A stretch of DNA of 8,855 nucleotides from Paracoccaceae bacterium (GTDB lineage Bacteria; Pseudomonadota; Alphaproteobacteria; Rhodobacterales; Rhodobacteraceae). Location of the stretch: NCBI GenBank assembly GCA_013214715.1, contig JABSSB010000065.1, forward strand, positions 1-8,855, read 5' to 3'. Under the pieces are notes generated by a model. That model was not told the DNA's origin, did no database searches, and saw nothing but the letters and a program-made list of their open reading frames with translations. Positions 1 to 6,845 of this stretch are shown here, piece after piece. A program made the translations under genes and the position numbers. How positions within the stretch are numbered: position 1 is the stretch's first letter; the number at the start of each line of letters is the position of its first letter.

Positions 1-122
1 CAGACCAAACCGCCCACATATCTCTTCAGTGTTCCATCAATGTCAAACAGCACAGGACCAAAAGCCCAAGAGACAAAATGAACACGATGCGCCAAATCTT
101 CCTGGCGCAACACGCTCATCAT
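1..122 (-). CDS. HAD-family hydrolase, N-terminal fragment (runs off left edge)
   Basis: The reverse strand is open from an ATG pair (117-122) to the window edge, about 40 codons. It contains VLFDIDGTL at residues 24-32. This is HAD motif I (DxDGT), where the first Asp (D27) is the nucleophile and the second (D29) the acid/base in phosphatases of this superfamily. Only this motif is visible, so subclass and substrate cannot be given. The start is uncertain: a GAGG lies 16 bases before the ATG, which is far, and HAD proteins often begin only a few residues before motif I. A GTG at 51-53 would give such a short N-terminus but lacks a clear ribosome site. The codons include AGA, ACA and GGA, less GC-biased than the neighbours. 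The motif match in so short a reading frame is the main support; the rest is inference. Confidence 0.5.
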   Translation of the reverse strand, partial: MMSVLRQEDLAHRVHFVSWAFGPVLFDIDGTLKRYVGGLV

Positions 123-531
123 GACCCGAATTCGTCTGCCTCGCAAAACAACCAGATCAACTCTCCAGCCAATCTAACCGCCCGCTCAGCGTCCCAACCG
201 CGCCTCAGCGCCGCCGGTGAAGCGCTATCTAGGGAAACCAAACAACACCCGCAACCCAATTCTGCAAAAATTCAAAAGAAAAGTGATAACTAACTAATAT
301 AAAACAACTTTTAAGACAGAATGCACCCAGATAAATAAAGCAGGCATGCAGCCCTGTCGGCACGAAGCATCACAATCCGGCACTTGTCCACAGGCTTACC
401 CCCACGACTCGCGTTCCAGAACCGTCAAGCCCGTTTGGCGCAATGAGCCCGAAAAGGTTCCAGTCGCTTGGCAACGCCCTTTTCAGTCTTTTGAGGCAGG
501 GTAGCCATCAAACCAGTTTTAGAGGTCTACC
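123..531. other. Intergenic stretch without a supportable gene
   Basis: About 400 bases between the divergent HAD fragment and the PilJ-domain gene. Roughly 262-345 is clearly richer in A and T than the rest of the window, with runs such as CAAAAATTCAAAAGAAAAG. A lone TTGTCCACA at 384-392 is one base from the DnaA-box consensus TTATCCACA. A small open frame at 78-293 has a low-complexity, Ser/Gln/Asn-rich translation with no recognisable domain and overlaps the HAD fragment on the other strand, so it is not called. The stretch should hold the divergent promoters for both flanking genes, but no convincing -35/-10 pair was found. Confidence 0.5.
522..526 (+). promoter_or_regulatory. Ribosome binding site of the PilJ-domain gene
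   Basis: GAGGT ends five bases before the ATG at 532, a good Shine-Dalgarno match and spacing. It fixes the start, which also gives a proper signal peptide. Confidence 0.7.
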
Positions 532-1404
532 ATGAAAATCGTTGCCGTGGCTCTCACGCTTGCTTTGGCGGTCACCGCCGTCCCTCTTACCGCCCCCGTC
601 GCTTCGGCGGCGGCCATTGCGGACCAGGATGCCCGCAATCGGATCAATCTTGCCGGTCGGCAGCGAATGCTCACCCAGCGCATGTCGAAAGCAGCCTGCA
701 TGATTCACATGGGAATTGACGTGGAACGCCACAAGGTCGTGCTGTCGGACGCCGCGATTTTGTTTAGCGAAACCCATAGTGCCCTGCAAAAAGGCGGCGG
801 GGCCCATGTGCTTTCGCCGGAAACCGATGGTGATATTCTTGCCAAGCTTGCAGAAGTCGATGCGCTTTGGGCGGATCTGAAGATCGCCGTCGAAGAGTTT
901 CAATCGACTCAGTCCGAAACCAGCCTGCAGTCTATTGCACGGCTAAACGTCCCAACCCTTGTGAAGATGCATGAGGCCGTTGGCCTGATTCAAGCGAGCT
1001 ATTCCGATGGGGTCATCGATCCATTGCTGGCAAAAACAATCAATGTGGCCGGTCGTCAGCGCATGTTGACTCAACGCGCAAGCAAGGAAGCATGTTTTAT
1101 TGCGGCCGGGGTGAGTGCGGTGGAGAGCCATAACAGTCTGAAAAACACCGTATCACTATTTGATAGCAGCCTTGTGGACCTGATGGAGGGCAATCCGGAC
1201 GAGGGTATTGTGCCGCCTGTTATCGATGATCTGGCGTGGCAATTGGAAACCGTGCAAGACACGTGGAGCGAGTTGAAACCCATCTTTGGCAGCGCCATGC
1301 AGTCTGGCGCCGTTTCGATGGACGATCTGGAAACGATCGCCGCGATCAATGATACTCTGCTCAGTCAGGCAAATGACGCAGTCTGGTTCTACAACAACTA
1401 CTGA
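532..1404 (+). CDS. Secreted protein with two tandem PilJ-type sensor modules
   Basis: A 290-residue protein. It starts with a signal peptide (MK, hydrophobic core about 3-23, likely cleavage after ASA at 24-26), so the mature protein should be periplasmic; no other membrane segment is seen. The body holds two copies of the motif typical of the PilJ N-terminal family (type IV pili methyl-accepting transducer N-term): INLAGRQRMLTQR at 38-50 and INVAGRQRMLTQR at 170-182. Over 21 residues the copies share 17 identities. A Trp-x-x-Leu-Lys pattern follows in each (W113, W245), with the same 132-residue offset, so the whole module is duplicated. Each motif carries a Cys (C56, C188). The family resembles the P-box region of nitrate sensors such as NarX, so ligand binding is plausible, but the ligand is unknown. 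There is no kinase, methyl-accepting or cyclase domain, so any signalling needs a partner. Domain call strong; function open. Confidence 0.8.
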   Translation: MKIVAVALTLALAVTAVPLTAPVASAAAIADQDARNRINLAGRQRMLTQRMSKAACMIHMGIDVERHKVVLSDAAILFSETHSALQKGGGAHVLSPETDGDILAKLAEVDALWADLKIAVEEFQSTQSETSLQSIARLNVPTLVKMHEAVGLIQASYSDGVIDPLLAKTINVAGRQRMLTQRASKEACFIAAGVSAVESHNSLKNTVSLFDSSLVDLMEGNPDEGIVPPVIDDLAWQLETVQDTWSELKPIFGSAMQSGAVSMDDLETIAAINDTLLSQANDAVWFYNNY

Positions 1405-1412
1405 TGAGCATT

Positions 1413-1442
1413 GCCAGGGCCCGCTTTCTCGCGCGCCCTGGC
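1413..1442. terminator. Hairpin between convergent genes, possible bidirectional terminator
   Basis: GCCAGGGC (1413-1420) pairs perfectly with GCCCTGGC (1435-1442). After one mismatch, CGC (1422-1424) pairs with GCG (1431-1433) around a six-base loop. It lies 8 bases after the stop of the PilJ-domain gene and 13 bases beyond the stop of the convergent transferase gene. No T-tract follows on either strand, so it is not a canonical intrinsic terminator. It may act with Rho or protect both 3' ends. Confidence 0.5.
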
Positions 1443-1455
1443 CCGCCATCGGACC

Positions 1456-2346
1456 TTAATCGGATGATCCGATTTTATCCTGAGTACGCGTTTCAAAGTC
1501 GCTTGCATCGTGGCGTTCGTGAAGCTGTGTGTCTAGCTCACCGAACGTTCGGTTCACCATTCTTCCGCGTTTTGCAGCCGGTCTCTCAGCTATGTTTTCA
1601 GTCCAACGGATGACGTTGGTGTATGTGTCTGCCTCAATGAACTCGGCCGCTGAATAGACTTTGTTCGTCACCAGAGCACCATACCAAGGCCAGATTGCCA
1701 TATCGGCGATCGTATATTCATCCCCGCACATGAACTCTTTGTCGGACAAGTGCCGATCCAGCACGTCCAACTGTCGCTTCACTTCCATTGTGAACCGGTT
1801 GATCGGATATTCCATCTTCCAAGGAGCATAGGCATAGAAATGGCCAAAGCCGCCACCCAGATAAGGTGCTGATCCCATCTGCCAGAAAAGCCAAGACAGG
1901 CATTCCGTGCGTCGCCCGGGATCACTGGGCAGAAAGGCTCCGAATTTTTCCGCGAGATAAAGCAGGATGGCGCCGGATTCAAAGACACGCGTCGGCTGGT
2001 CTGTTGACCGATCAAGCAGTGCTGGGATCTTCGAATTGGGATTAATGCCCACAAAGCCCGAGCCGAACTGGTCGCCTTCTCCGATATTGATCAGCCAAGC
2101 GTCATATTCGGCGCCTTTATGCCCTGCGGCCAACAGTTCTTCGAGCAGGACGGTGACCTTCACCCCGTTTGGCGTCCCCAGAGAATAGAGCTGCAGTGGG
2201 TGCTGGCCAACGGGTAATTCCTTGTCATGGGTGGCACCAGCAATGGGACGATTGATATTGGCGAATTTGCCACCGCTTTCGCTATCCCAGGTCCATACGC
2301 GCGGGGGCGTGTATTCATCAGGTTTGGGGCTGTCGCTATCGGTCAT
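1456..2346 (-). CDS. yghU: Glutathione S-transferase family protein, YghU type
   Basis: A 296-residue protein that reads close to E. coli YghU along its whole length. The N-terminal extension (VWTWDSESGGKFANINRP, 17-34) precedes a thioredoxin-like domain, with the TPNG loop at 58-61, NSKIPAL at 104-110 (cis-Pro of the glutathione site) and ESGAILLYL at 123-131. The helical C-terminal domain includes GDEYTIADMAIWPW, and the tail has the family ending LHERHDASDFET. YghU and its Ure2p-like relatives bind two glutathiones and show disulfide-bond reductase activity rather than classical conjugation; their physiological substrate is not settled. The protein is cytosolic, with no signal peptide. The start is supported by AGGAG six bases upstream. 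It lies 71 bases downstream of the acyl-CoA dehydrogenase on the same strand, so co-transcription is likely. Family assignment is firm; role in this pair is inference. Confidence 0.93.
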   Translation of the reverse strand: MTDSDSPKPDEYTPPRVWTWDSESGGKFANINRPIAGATHDKELPVGQHPLQLYSLGTPNGVKVTVLLEELLAAGHKGAEYDAWLINIGEGDQFGSGFVGINPNSKIPALLDRSTDQPTRVFESGAILLYLAEKFGAFLPSDPGRRTECLSWLFWQMGSAPYLGGGFGHFYAYAPWKMEYPINRFTMEVKRQLDVLDRHLSDKEFMCGDEYTIADMAIWPWYGALVTNKVYSAAEFIEADTYTNVIRWTENIAERPAAKRGRMVNRTFGELDTQLHERHDASDFETRTQDKIGSSD

Positions 2347-2352
2347 AATGAT

Positions 2353-2357
2353 CTCCT
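2353..2357 (-). promoter_or_regulatory. Ribosome binding site of yghU
   Basis: On the minus strand AGGAG sits six bases before the ATG at 2344-2346. It supports this start and independent translation within the two-gene unit. Confidence 0.75.
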
Positions 2358-2403
2358 GGCCGTCTGTCTTTCAGGCCTCAGATGGGGGGAATGGGTGGGA
2401 ATT

Positions 2404-2427
2404 CCAGTTTTGAACCCTCAAAACCAG
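2404..2427 (-). other. Inverted repeat overlapping the acyl-CoA dehydrogenase stop codon
   Basis: GTTTTGA (2407-2413) and TCAAAAC (2418-2424) form a perfect 7-bp inverted repeat with a 4-base loop. In minus-strand RNA two wobble pairs and one C-G extend it to 10 bp. The TGA stop of the dehydrogenase (2418-2420) lies inside the stem. No T-tract follows, and the stem is AU-rich and modest. It could stabilise the upstream message or tune expression of yghU, but could also be chance. Confidence 0.35.
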
Positions 2428-4151
2428 TCTTCCTTCATCTCAAAGGCGGTACTGTCATTCCGCTCTAGCCGATGAGCCCATTCCGGAACGCGCGACAATT
2501 CCCGAGCATAGAAATATCGCGCAGCTTGCAGCTTTCCCGACAGGAAAGGGCGGGAGCCGTGGTCCGTTTGCAAGCGCTGCGCAGCTGTTGCAATGCGCAA
2601 CCACATCCAACCCATCACCACATGGCCGAACATGTCCAGATACAGAGTCGCATTGGCCAGCCCGCGTTCCGGATCAGACAGGATCTGTGGCACAAGGGCC
2701 TGCGTTGCGCGGGCGACATCTGCTAAGGCATCTTGCAGCGGTCCGCTAAACTCTGTCCCCTCTGCACCCGACAGGTCGCTTTGGATCGCCGAAGACAAGG
2801 CGGCCAATCCGGCTCCATTATTCATCAGCACTTTGCGCCCCAATAAATCCATGCCCTGAATGCCATGTGTGCCCTCGTGGATCGGGTTCAGACGATTGTC
2901 GCGATAGAACCGTTCGACCGGATAATCGCGCGTATATCCCGCCCCGCCCAAAACCTGGATCGCGTGTTTGTTGGCCTCAAGGCAAAACTCCGACGGCCAT
3001 GATTTGGCAACCGGGGTCAACACATCCAGCAGGGTCAACGCGTCAGCGTCGCCGCCCCTATACCGATCGACAAGCGACGCACAATACAAAGCAAGCGCCA
3101 GAGCAGGCTCTGATGCCGCTTTCTGGGCCAGCAACAGACGCCGAATATCGGCATGCGCGATCAATGGCACCTGCGGTGCTGCGGGGTCTTTGGCCGCAGG
3201 AGACCGTCCCTGCGGCCGGTCCTTGGCATAAGCCAAAGACGCCTGATACCCAGCCTGTCCCAAGGCCGCTGCACCCAGACCGACGCCAATACGTGCCTCG
3301 TTCATCATTTGGAACATATAAGAGAGCCCGCGATGCGGCTCTCCCAGCAATTCTCCGATACAGTCGCCAGCTTCTCCGAAATTCAGCGCACAATTGGTGG
3401 TCGCGCGATAGCCCATCTTGTGATTCAGACCGGCCAGAGTCACGTCATTGCGCTCACCATCTTGGCGAAGCTTGGGCACGATAAACAACGAGATCCCCTT
3501 TACCCCAACCGGACCACCTGGAATCTTCGCCAGAACCATATGCACGATGTTCTCGCTCAGATCATGCTCACCGCCTGATATCCACATCTTGCGGCCCGAA
3601 ATGCGATACCGCCCATCTTCCAGAGGCTCTGCCGTCGTGGTGATATCCGACAGGGACGATCCGGCCTGCGGTTCGCTCAGGCACATGGTGCCGAACCAAC
3701 GCCCTTCGACCATAGGCAACAGGTATCGCGTTTTTTGATCTTCGGTTCCAAAGCTTTCAATCAAACGGCCGGCACCGATGGTCAACATCGCGTAGCCCGC
3801 CAAACCGACATTGGCCGCCGCAAAAATGAACCCTGCCGCCTGATGCACGGTTTCGGGCAAGCCCATCCCACCATAGGCCGGGTCAAACCCGGCCGCCACG
3901 AAGCCGGCTTGAACATGCGCGTCCACCGCGGGTTTGACCACATCCGGCAAAACAGCACGCCCATCAACGAACCGCGGCTCCTGCTCATCCAGCAGATGAC
4001 CAAATGGGAGAAAATGGTCTGTCGCAACCTGGTCGGCAGTGTCCAGAATACCAGTCACGGCAGCGCGGTCGAAATCAGATCCCGCCAGCAAGCGGTCCAG
4101 CCCGATTACATCCCAAAGCTGAAACTCAAGATCCTCGCGATCATAATGCAT
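2418..4151 (-). CDS. Acyl-CoA dehydrogenase with DmdC-like C-terminal extension
   Basis: A 577-residue flavoenzyme that oxidises an acyl-CoA to the 2-enoyl-CoA with FAD. Visible family signatures are MCLSEPQAGSSLSD at 156-169 (FAD/substrate site), KMGYRATTNCALNF at 245-258, and QVLGGAGYTRDYPVERFYRD at 399-418. IHEGTHGIQGMDLLGRK at 424-440 contains the likely catalytic base E426. It is longer than classical dehydrogenases (about 380-400 residues): a C-terminal segment after about 440 matches the extension of DmdC and related enzymes. DmdC converts 3-methylmercaptopropionyl-CoA in the DMSP demethylation pathway, common in marine Roseobacters. Many paralogues of this shape act on other acyl-CoAs, however, and no dmdB or dmdD is nearby, so the substrate is left open. 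A strong AGGAGG lies seven bases before the ATG. Likely in an operon with yghU downstream; divergent from nrnC. Confidence 0.92.
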   Translation of the reverse strand: MHYDREDLEFQLWDVIGLDRLLAGSDFDRAAVTGILDTADQVATDHFLPFGHLLDEQEPRFVDGRAVLPDVVKPAVDAHVQAGFVAAGFDPAYGGMGLPETVHQAAGFIFAAANVGLAGYAMLTIGAGRLIESFGTEDQKTRYLLPMVEGRWFGTMCLSEPQAGSSLSDITTTAEPLEDGRYRISGRKMWISGGEHDLSENIVHMVLAKIPGGPVGVKGISLFIVPKLRQDGERNDVTLAGLNHKMGYRATTNCALNFGEAGDCIGELLGEPHRGLSYMFQMMNEARIGVGLGAAALGQAGYQASLAYAKDRPQGRSPAAKDPAAPQVPLIAHADIRRLLLAQKAASEPALALALYCASLVDRYRGGDADALTLLDVLTPVAKSWPSEFCLEANKHAIQVLGGAGYTRDYPVERFYRDNRLNPIHEGTHGIQGMDLLGRKVLMNNGAGLAALSSAIQSDLSGAEGTEFSGPLQDALADVARATQALVPQILSDPERGLANATLYLDMFGHVVMGWMWLRIATAAQRLQTDHGSRPFLSGKLQAARYFYARELSRVPEWAHRLERNDSTAFEMKEDWF

Positions 4152-4158
4152 GATGGCC

Positions 4159-4167
4159 CCTCCTCCT
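4159..4167 (-). promoter_or_regulatory. Strong ribosome binding site of the acyl-CoA dehydrogenase
   Basis: The minus strand carries two overlapping GGAGG motifs (AAGGAGGAGG context). The nearer AGGAGG ends seven bases before the ATG at 4149-4151. This suggests efficient translation and fixes the start. Confidence 0.75.
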
Positions 4168-4231
4168 TGCGCGAAGCCTAGCGTATGACGCCCGACTTAC
4201 CAGAGCTTGCGCTGCGTCACCCCTGCAGGCG

Positions 4232-4260
4232 TTGAGTTTCCGGCGTGATCAGCTTATCTG
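4232..4260 (+). promoter_or_regulatory. Possible sigma-70 type promoter of the nrnC-lpt operon
   Basis: TTGAGT (4232-4237) and TATCTG (4255-4260) are 17 bases apart in the divergent gap, which would put transcription start about 40 bases before nrnC. The -10 match is poor (3 of 6), so this is only a candidate. Confidence 0.22.
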
Positions 4261-4306
4261 CATCCCAACGTTGCGCGGTGGCGCGAAACTGCTAGGGACA
4301 CGCATC

Positions 4307-4921
4307 ATGGCCAACCATCTACACAAACGCGACCTGCCGGACGGGCTGGATCTGGGTCCAGTGGTGGCGATCGATTGCGAAACGATGGGGCTCAATCCGC
4401 ATCGTGACAGGCTCTGCGTGGTGCAATTGTCCGGCGGTGACGGAAACGCGCATGTCGTGCAGATCGAAAAGGGCCAGACAGTGGCGCCAAATCTGTCCAA
4501 ACTGGTGGCAGACCCGCAAGTCCTGAAGTTGTTCCACTATGGCCGGTTCGACATCGCCGCGCTGTATCACACATTTGGTACACTTGCCGCGCCCGTTTTT
4601 TGCAGCAAGATCGCCAGCAGACTTGTGCGCACCTATACCGACCGGCACGGGCTGAAGAACCTGACCCAGGAACTGCTTGGCATCGATATCTCGAAACAAC
4701 AACAAATGAGCGATTGGGGCGCCCCGGAACTGAGCGAAGCGCAAGTGGAATATGCCGCCTCGGACGTGCTGTATTTGCACCAGTTGCGGGACGCTTTGCT
4801 GCAACGGCTCGAACGGGAAGGCCGGGCAGAGATGGCGCAGGCCTGTTTCGATTTTCTACCGACCCGCGCGAAGCTCGATCTGGCCGGTTGGCCGGATATC
4901 GACATCTTCGCGCATAGCTGA
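4307..4921 (+). CDS. nrnC: NrnC, DEDDy-family dinucleotide exoribonuclease (often labelled ribonuclease D)
   Basis: A 204-residue 3'-5' exonuclease that is only the catalytic domain, without the HRDC domains of true RNase D; this is the size of alphaproteobacterial NrnC. The DEDDy residues are visible: D23 and E25 in AIDCETMGL, D82 in FHYGRFDIAAL, and Y149 and D153 in YAASDVLYLHQLRD. The ending LPTRAKLDLAGW...DIFAHS is typical of the family. NrnC cleaves dinucleotides, including pGpG from c-di-GMP breakdown, replacing Orn in alphaproteobacteria, and forms octamers in characterised members. An in-frame ATG at 4232 would add 25 residues, but the start at 4307 is preferred. It matches the family N-terminus (MANHLHKRDLPDGL), and an AGGGA lies eight bases upstream. 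It is the first gene of the lpt operon, 12 bases before lptC. Confidence 0.93.
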   Translation: MANHLHKRDLPDGLDLGPVVAIDCETMGLNPHRDRLCVVQLSGGDGNAHVVQIEKGQTVAPNLSKLVADPQVLKLFHYGRFDIAALYHTFGTLAAPVFCSKIASRLVRTYTDRHGLKNLTQELLGIDISKQQQMSDWGAPELSEAQVEYAASDVLYLHQLRDALLQRLEREGRAEMAQACFDFLPTRAKLDLAGWPDIDIFAHS

Positions 4922-4933
4922 CGCAGGGCGCCC

Positions 4934-5536
4934 ATGGACCGCTATTCCAAGATCGTCGCGATCCTGAAAGTGGTCCTGCCGCTGAGCGCATTGGGCATTT
5001 TATCCGTGCTGTTCTTTCTGTCCCGCAGTGTGGATTATACCGCCCGCATTCCCTTTGCCGACGATGAGATCGCCGAGATGACCCGCACCCAACGGATCAC
5101 CTTGCCCGAACACACCGCCGTCACCCAGGACGGAGATCAGATTCGCATTCGTGCAGGCCAGGCCAGCCCCGAGACAGAAAACGCGCCAGCCCAAGCACAA
5201 GAAGTGATCGCCGAGATCCTGTTTGCAGATGGCAGTCGAACAGATTTGATTGCCCGCCGTGCGCAAACCACGGATCGACCCAACGTTGTGCGGCTGGTGG
5301 ATCAGGTCAACATCACCTCGTCGCTGGGCTATGTTGTGTCAACGGATCTGATCAACACTGCCACCAATCGGATCGATCTCTGGACGCCCAGCCCGGTTTC
5401 CGGATATGCGCCCATGGGCCAGATTGATGCGGGCGGCATGCTGGTACGGTCAGAAAACAATTCGGGCGACATACACATGCTATTCACGCGTGGGGTTAAG
5501 CTGGTATACCTTCCGAAACAAATAGAAAGACCCTGA
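4934..5536 (+). CDS. lptC: LptC, LPS export component anchored in the inner membrane
   Basis: A 200-residue protein with a single N-terminal membrane anchor (about 10-31, LKVVLPLSALGILSVLFFLS) and a periplasmic beta-rich domain. In the Lpt machine, LptC receives LPS from LptB2FG and passes it to LptA. Sequence conservation in this family is low. The call rests on the anchor, length (close to the 191 residues of E. coli LptC), the DGSRTDLIARRAQ and GYVVSTDLINTATNRIDLW segments typical of alphaproteobacterial LptC, and position directly before lptA and lptB. An AGGG lies five bases before the ATG, within a 12-base gap after nrnC. The lptF, lptG and lptD partners are not in this window. Confidence 0.88.
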   Translation: MDRYSKIVAILKVVLPLSALGILSVLFFLSRSVDYTARIPFADDEIAEMTRTQRITLPEHTAVTQDGDQIRIRAGQASPETENAPAQAQEVIAEILFADGSRTDLIARRAQTTDRPNVVRLVDQVNITSSLGYVVSTDLINTATNRIDLWTPSPVSGYAPMGQIDAGGMLVRSENNSGDIHMLFTRGVKLVYLPKQIERP

Positions 5537-5539
5537 CCC

Positions 5540-6037
5540 GTGCGCCATTTTCTTGCTGTTATCTCAGCTGTTCTGACCGTCTCGGGCGCTGCCTTTGCCC
5601 AAGGCGCCGCAGTGCCTTTTGGCCCACAAGCGGACACATCTCTGCCGGTGGAGGTTACGTCCGAAAGCCTTGACGTCAATCAAAGCGACGGATCGGCCGA
5701 ATTCGTGGGGGACGTGGTCATCATTCAAGGCGTCATGAAGCTGTCTGCGGATCGGGTCAAAGTGAATTACAGCGAAACCGCGGGCGCGATCACGACGATG
5801 GAAGCCAAAGGTAATGTCATTCTGGTCAACGGGCCAGACGCGGCAGAAGCCGACGAGGCCGAATACTCCGTCGAAACTGGCATGGTTGTGATGATCGGGA
5901 ATGTTCTGATGACCCAAGGTCCCAACGCGCTGGCGGCAGAACGCGCAGATATCAACCTTGTGGATGGCAGTGCCCGGATGGCCGGGCGGGTCAAAACCAT
6001 CCTGATCCCGGCCGGATCCGAAGACGGCGGCAACTGA
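5540..6037 (+). CDS. lptA: LptA, periplasmic LPS bridge protein (OstA domain)
   Basis: A 165-residue protein with a signal peptide (hydrophobic core about 4-18, likely cleavage after AFA at 18-20) and one OstA/LptA jelly-roll domain. Repeating strands such as LPVEVTSESLDVNQSDGSAE, FVGDVVIIQGVMKLSADRV and GNVLMTQGPNALAAERADI are typical. LptA oligomers form the periplasmic bridge that carries LPS from LptC to the outer-membrane LptDE complex. The start is a GTG, three bases after the lptC stop, and only a weak AGAAAG lies upstream, so translation is probably coupled to lptC. The TGA stop shares one base with the ATG of lptB, a second coupling point. Slightly shorter than E. coli LptA (185 residues), normal for this group. 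Confidence 0.92.
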   Translation: MRHFLAVISAVLTVSGAAFAQGAAVPFGPQADTSLPVEVTSESLDVNQSDGSAEFVGDVVIIQGVMKLSADRVKVNYSETAGAITTMEAKGNVILVNGPDAAEADEAEYSVETGMVVMIGNVLMTQGPNALAAERADINLVDGSARMAGRVKTILIPAGSEDGGN

Positions 6038-6795
6038 TGGCGCGACCCAAACTGGAACTGGCCGACACGGATTCGGGGCTGCGGATCGACCGCTTGCGAA
6101 AATCCTACCGGAAAAAGGTGGTGATCCGGGATATGTCCATGTCTTTGGATCGAGGAGAGGTCGTAGCCCTTTTGGGTCCGAACGGCTCGGGAAAGACAAC
6201 CAGCTTCTATGCAATAGCGGGCCTTGTTCTACCCGAAGCGGGCAAGGTGACCATTGACGGGCAGGACGCCACGCGCCTGCCGATGTATCGACGGGCCCGG
6301 CTTGGCATCGGGTATTTGCCGCAGGAAATGTCGATTTTTCGCGGGCTCAGCGTTGAAGACAACATTCTGGCCGTGCTCGACATCACGTCGAAGCACACGC
6401 ACCAAAAACGCGAACGACTCGAAGAATTGCTAAGCGAGTTCTCTATAGAACATCTGCGACGGGCGCCCGCCCTGGCCCTGTCCGGCGGCGAACGACGCCG
6501 TGTGGAAATTGCGCGCTGTCTGGCCGCCAACCCGAAGTATCTGCTGCTGGATGAACCCTTTGCAGGGGTCGATCCAATTTCTGTGGGGGATATTCGGCAT
6601 CTGGTCGCAGACCTGAAAAAACGCGGCATTGGCGTGCTGATCACCGATCACAATGTGCGCGAAACGCTCGAAATCGTGGATCGGGCCTATATCCTGCATG
6701 ACGGTCAGGTGCTGATGTCCGGCACGCCGGAAGATGTGGTAGAAAACGAAAACGTGCGGCGGGTCTATCTGGGCGATAGTTTTCGGATCTCCTGA
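6037..6795 (+). CDS. lptB: LptB, ATPase of the LPS export ABC transporter
   Basis: A 252-residue ABC ATPase with all core motifs: Walker A GPNGSGKT at 47-54, Q-loop Gln at Q96 (GYLPQEMSIF), signature LSGGE at 148-152, Walker B LLLDEP at 169-174 with catalytic E173, and the switch His H205 (ITDHNVRETL). The GYLPQEMSIFRGLSVEDNI stretch and the DEPFAGVDPISV segment are characteristic of LptB. It powers extraction of LPS from the inner membrane with LptF and LptG. Start and stop of lptA overlap by one base (TGATG), so coupling is likely. About 15 extra N-terminal residues precede the usual beginning of the fold, common in alphaproteobacteria. No rpoN follows. Confidence 0.96.
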   Translation: MARPKLELADTDSGLRIDRLRKSYRKKVVIRDMSMSLDRGEVVALLGPNGSGKTTSFYAIAGLVLPEAGKVTIDGQDATRLPMYRRARLGIGYLPQEMSIFRGLSVEDNILAVLDITSKHTHQKRERLEELLSEFSIEHLRRAPALALSGGERRRVEIARCLAANPKYLLLDEPFAGVDPISVGDIRHLVADLKKRGIGVLITDHNVRETLEIVDRAYILHDGQVLMSGTPEDVVENENVRRVYLGDSFRIS

Positions 6796-6845
6796 TTATT
6801 TCAGAAAATGTGGCCAAGTTTCCCAGCCTTGGACACTGCTTTTGA

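Noticed and set aside
78..293. Plus-strand 71-codon open frame
   Set aside because: Low-complexity translation rich in Ser, Gln, Asn and Pro, no domain, no good ribosome site, and overlap with the opposite-strand HAD frame. Treated as chance.
384..392. Chromosome origin suggested by a DnaA-box-like site
   Set aside because: Only one near-match was seen, no cluster of boxes and no origin-linked genes nearby.
469..489. Sigma-54 promoter-like TTGGCA followed by TTTTCA before the PilJ-domain gene
   Set aside because: The GG is present, but the required GC is not at the -12 position ten bases later.
2867..3484. Long plus-strand open frame of 205 codons inside the acyl-CoA dehydrogenase
   Set aside because: It is antisense to a gene with full family signatures, and its Arg/Pro-rich translation is typical of a shadow frame in GC-rich DNA.
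4232..4306. Longer NrnC reading from an ATG at 4232
   Set aside because: The added 25 residues do not resemble the family and lack a good ribosome site; the start at 4307 matches both.
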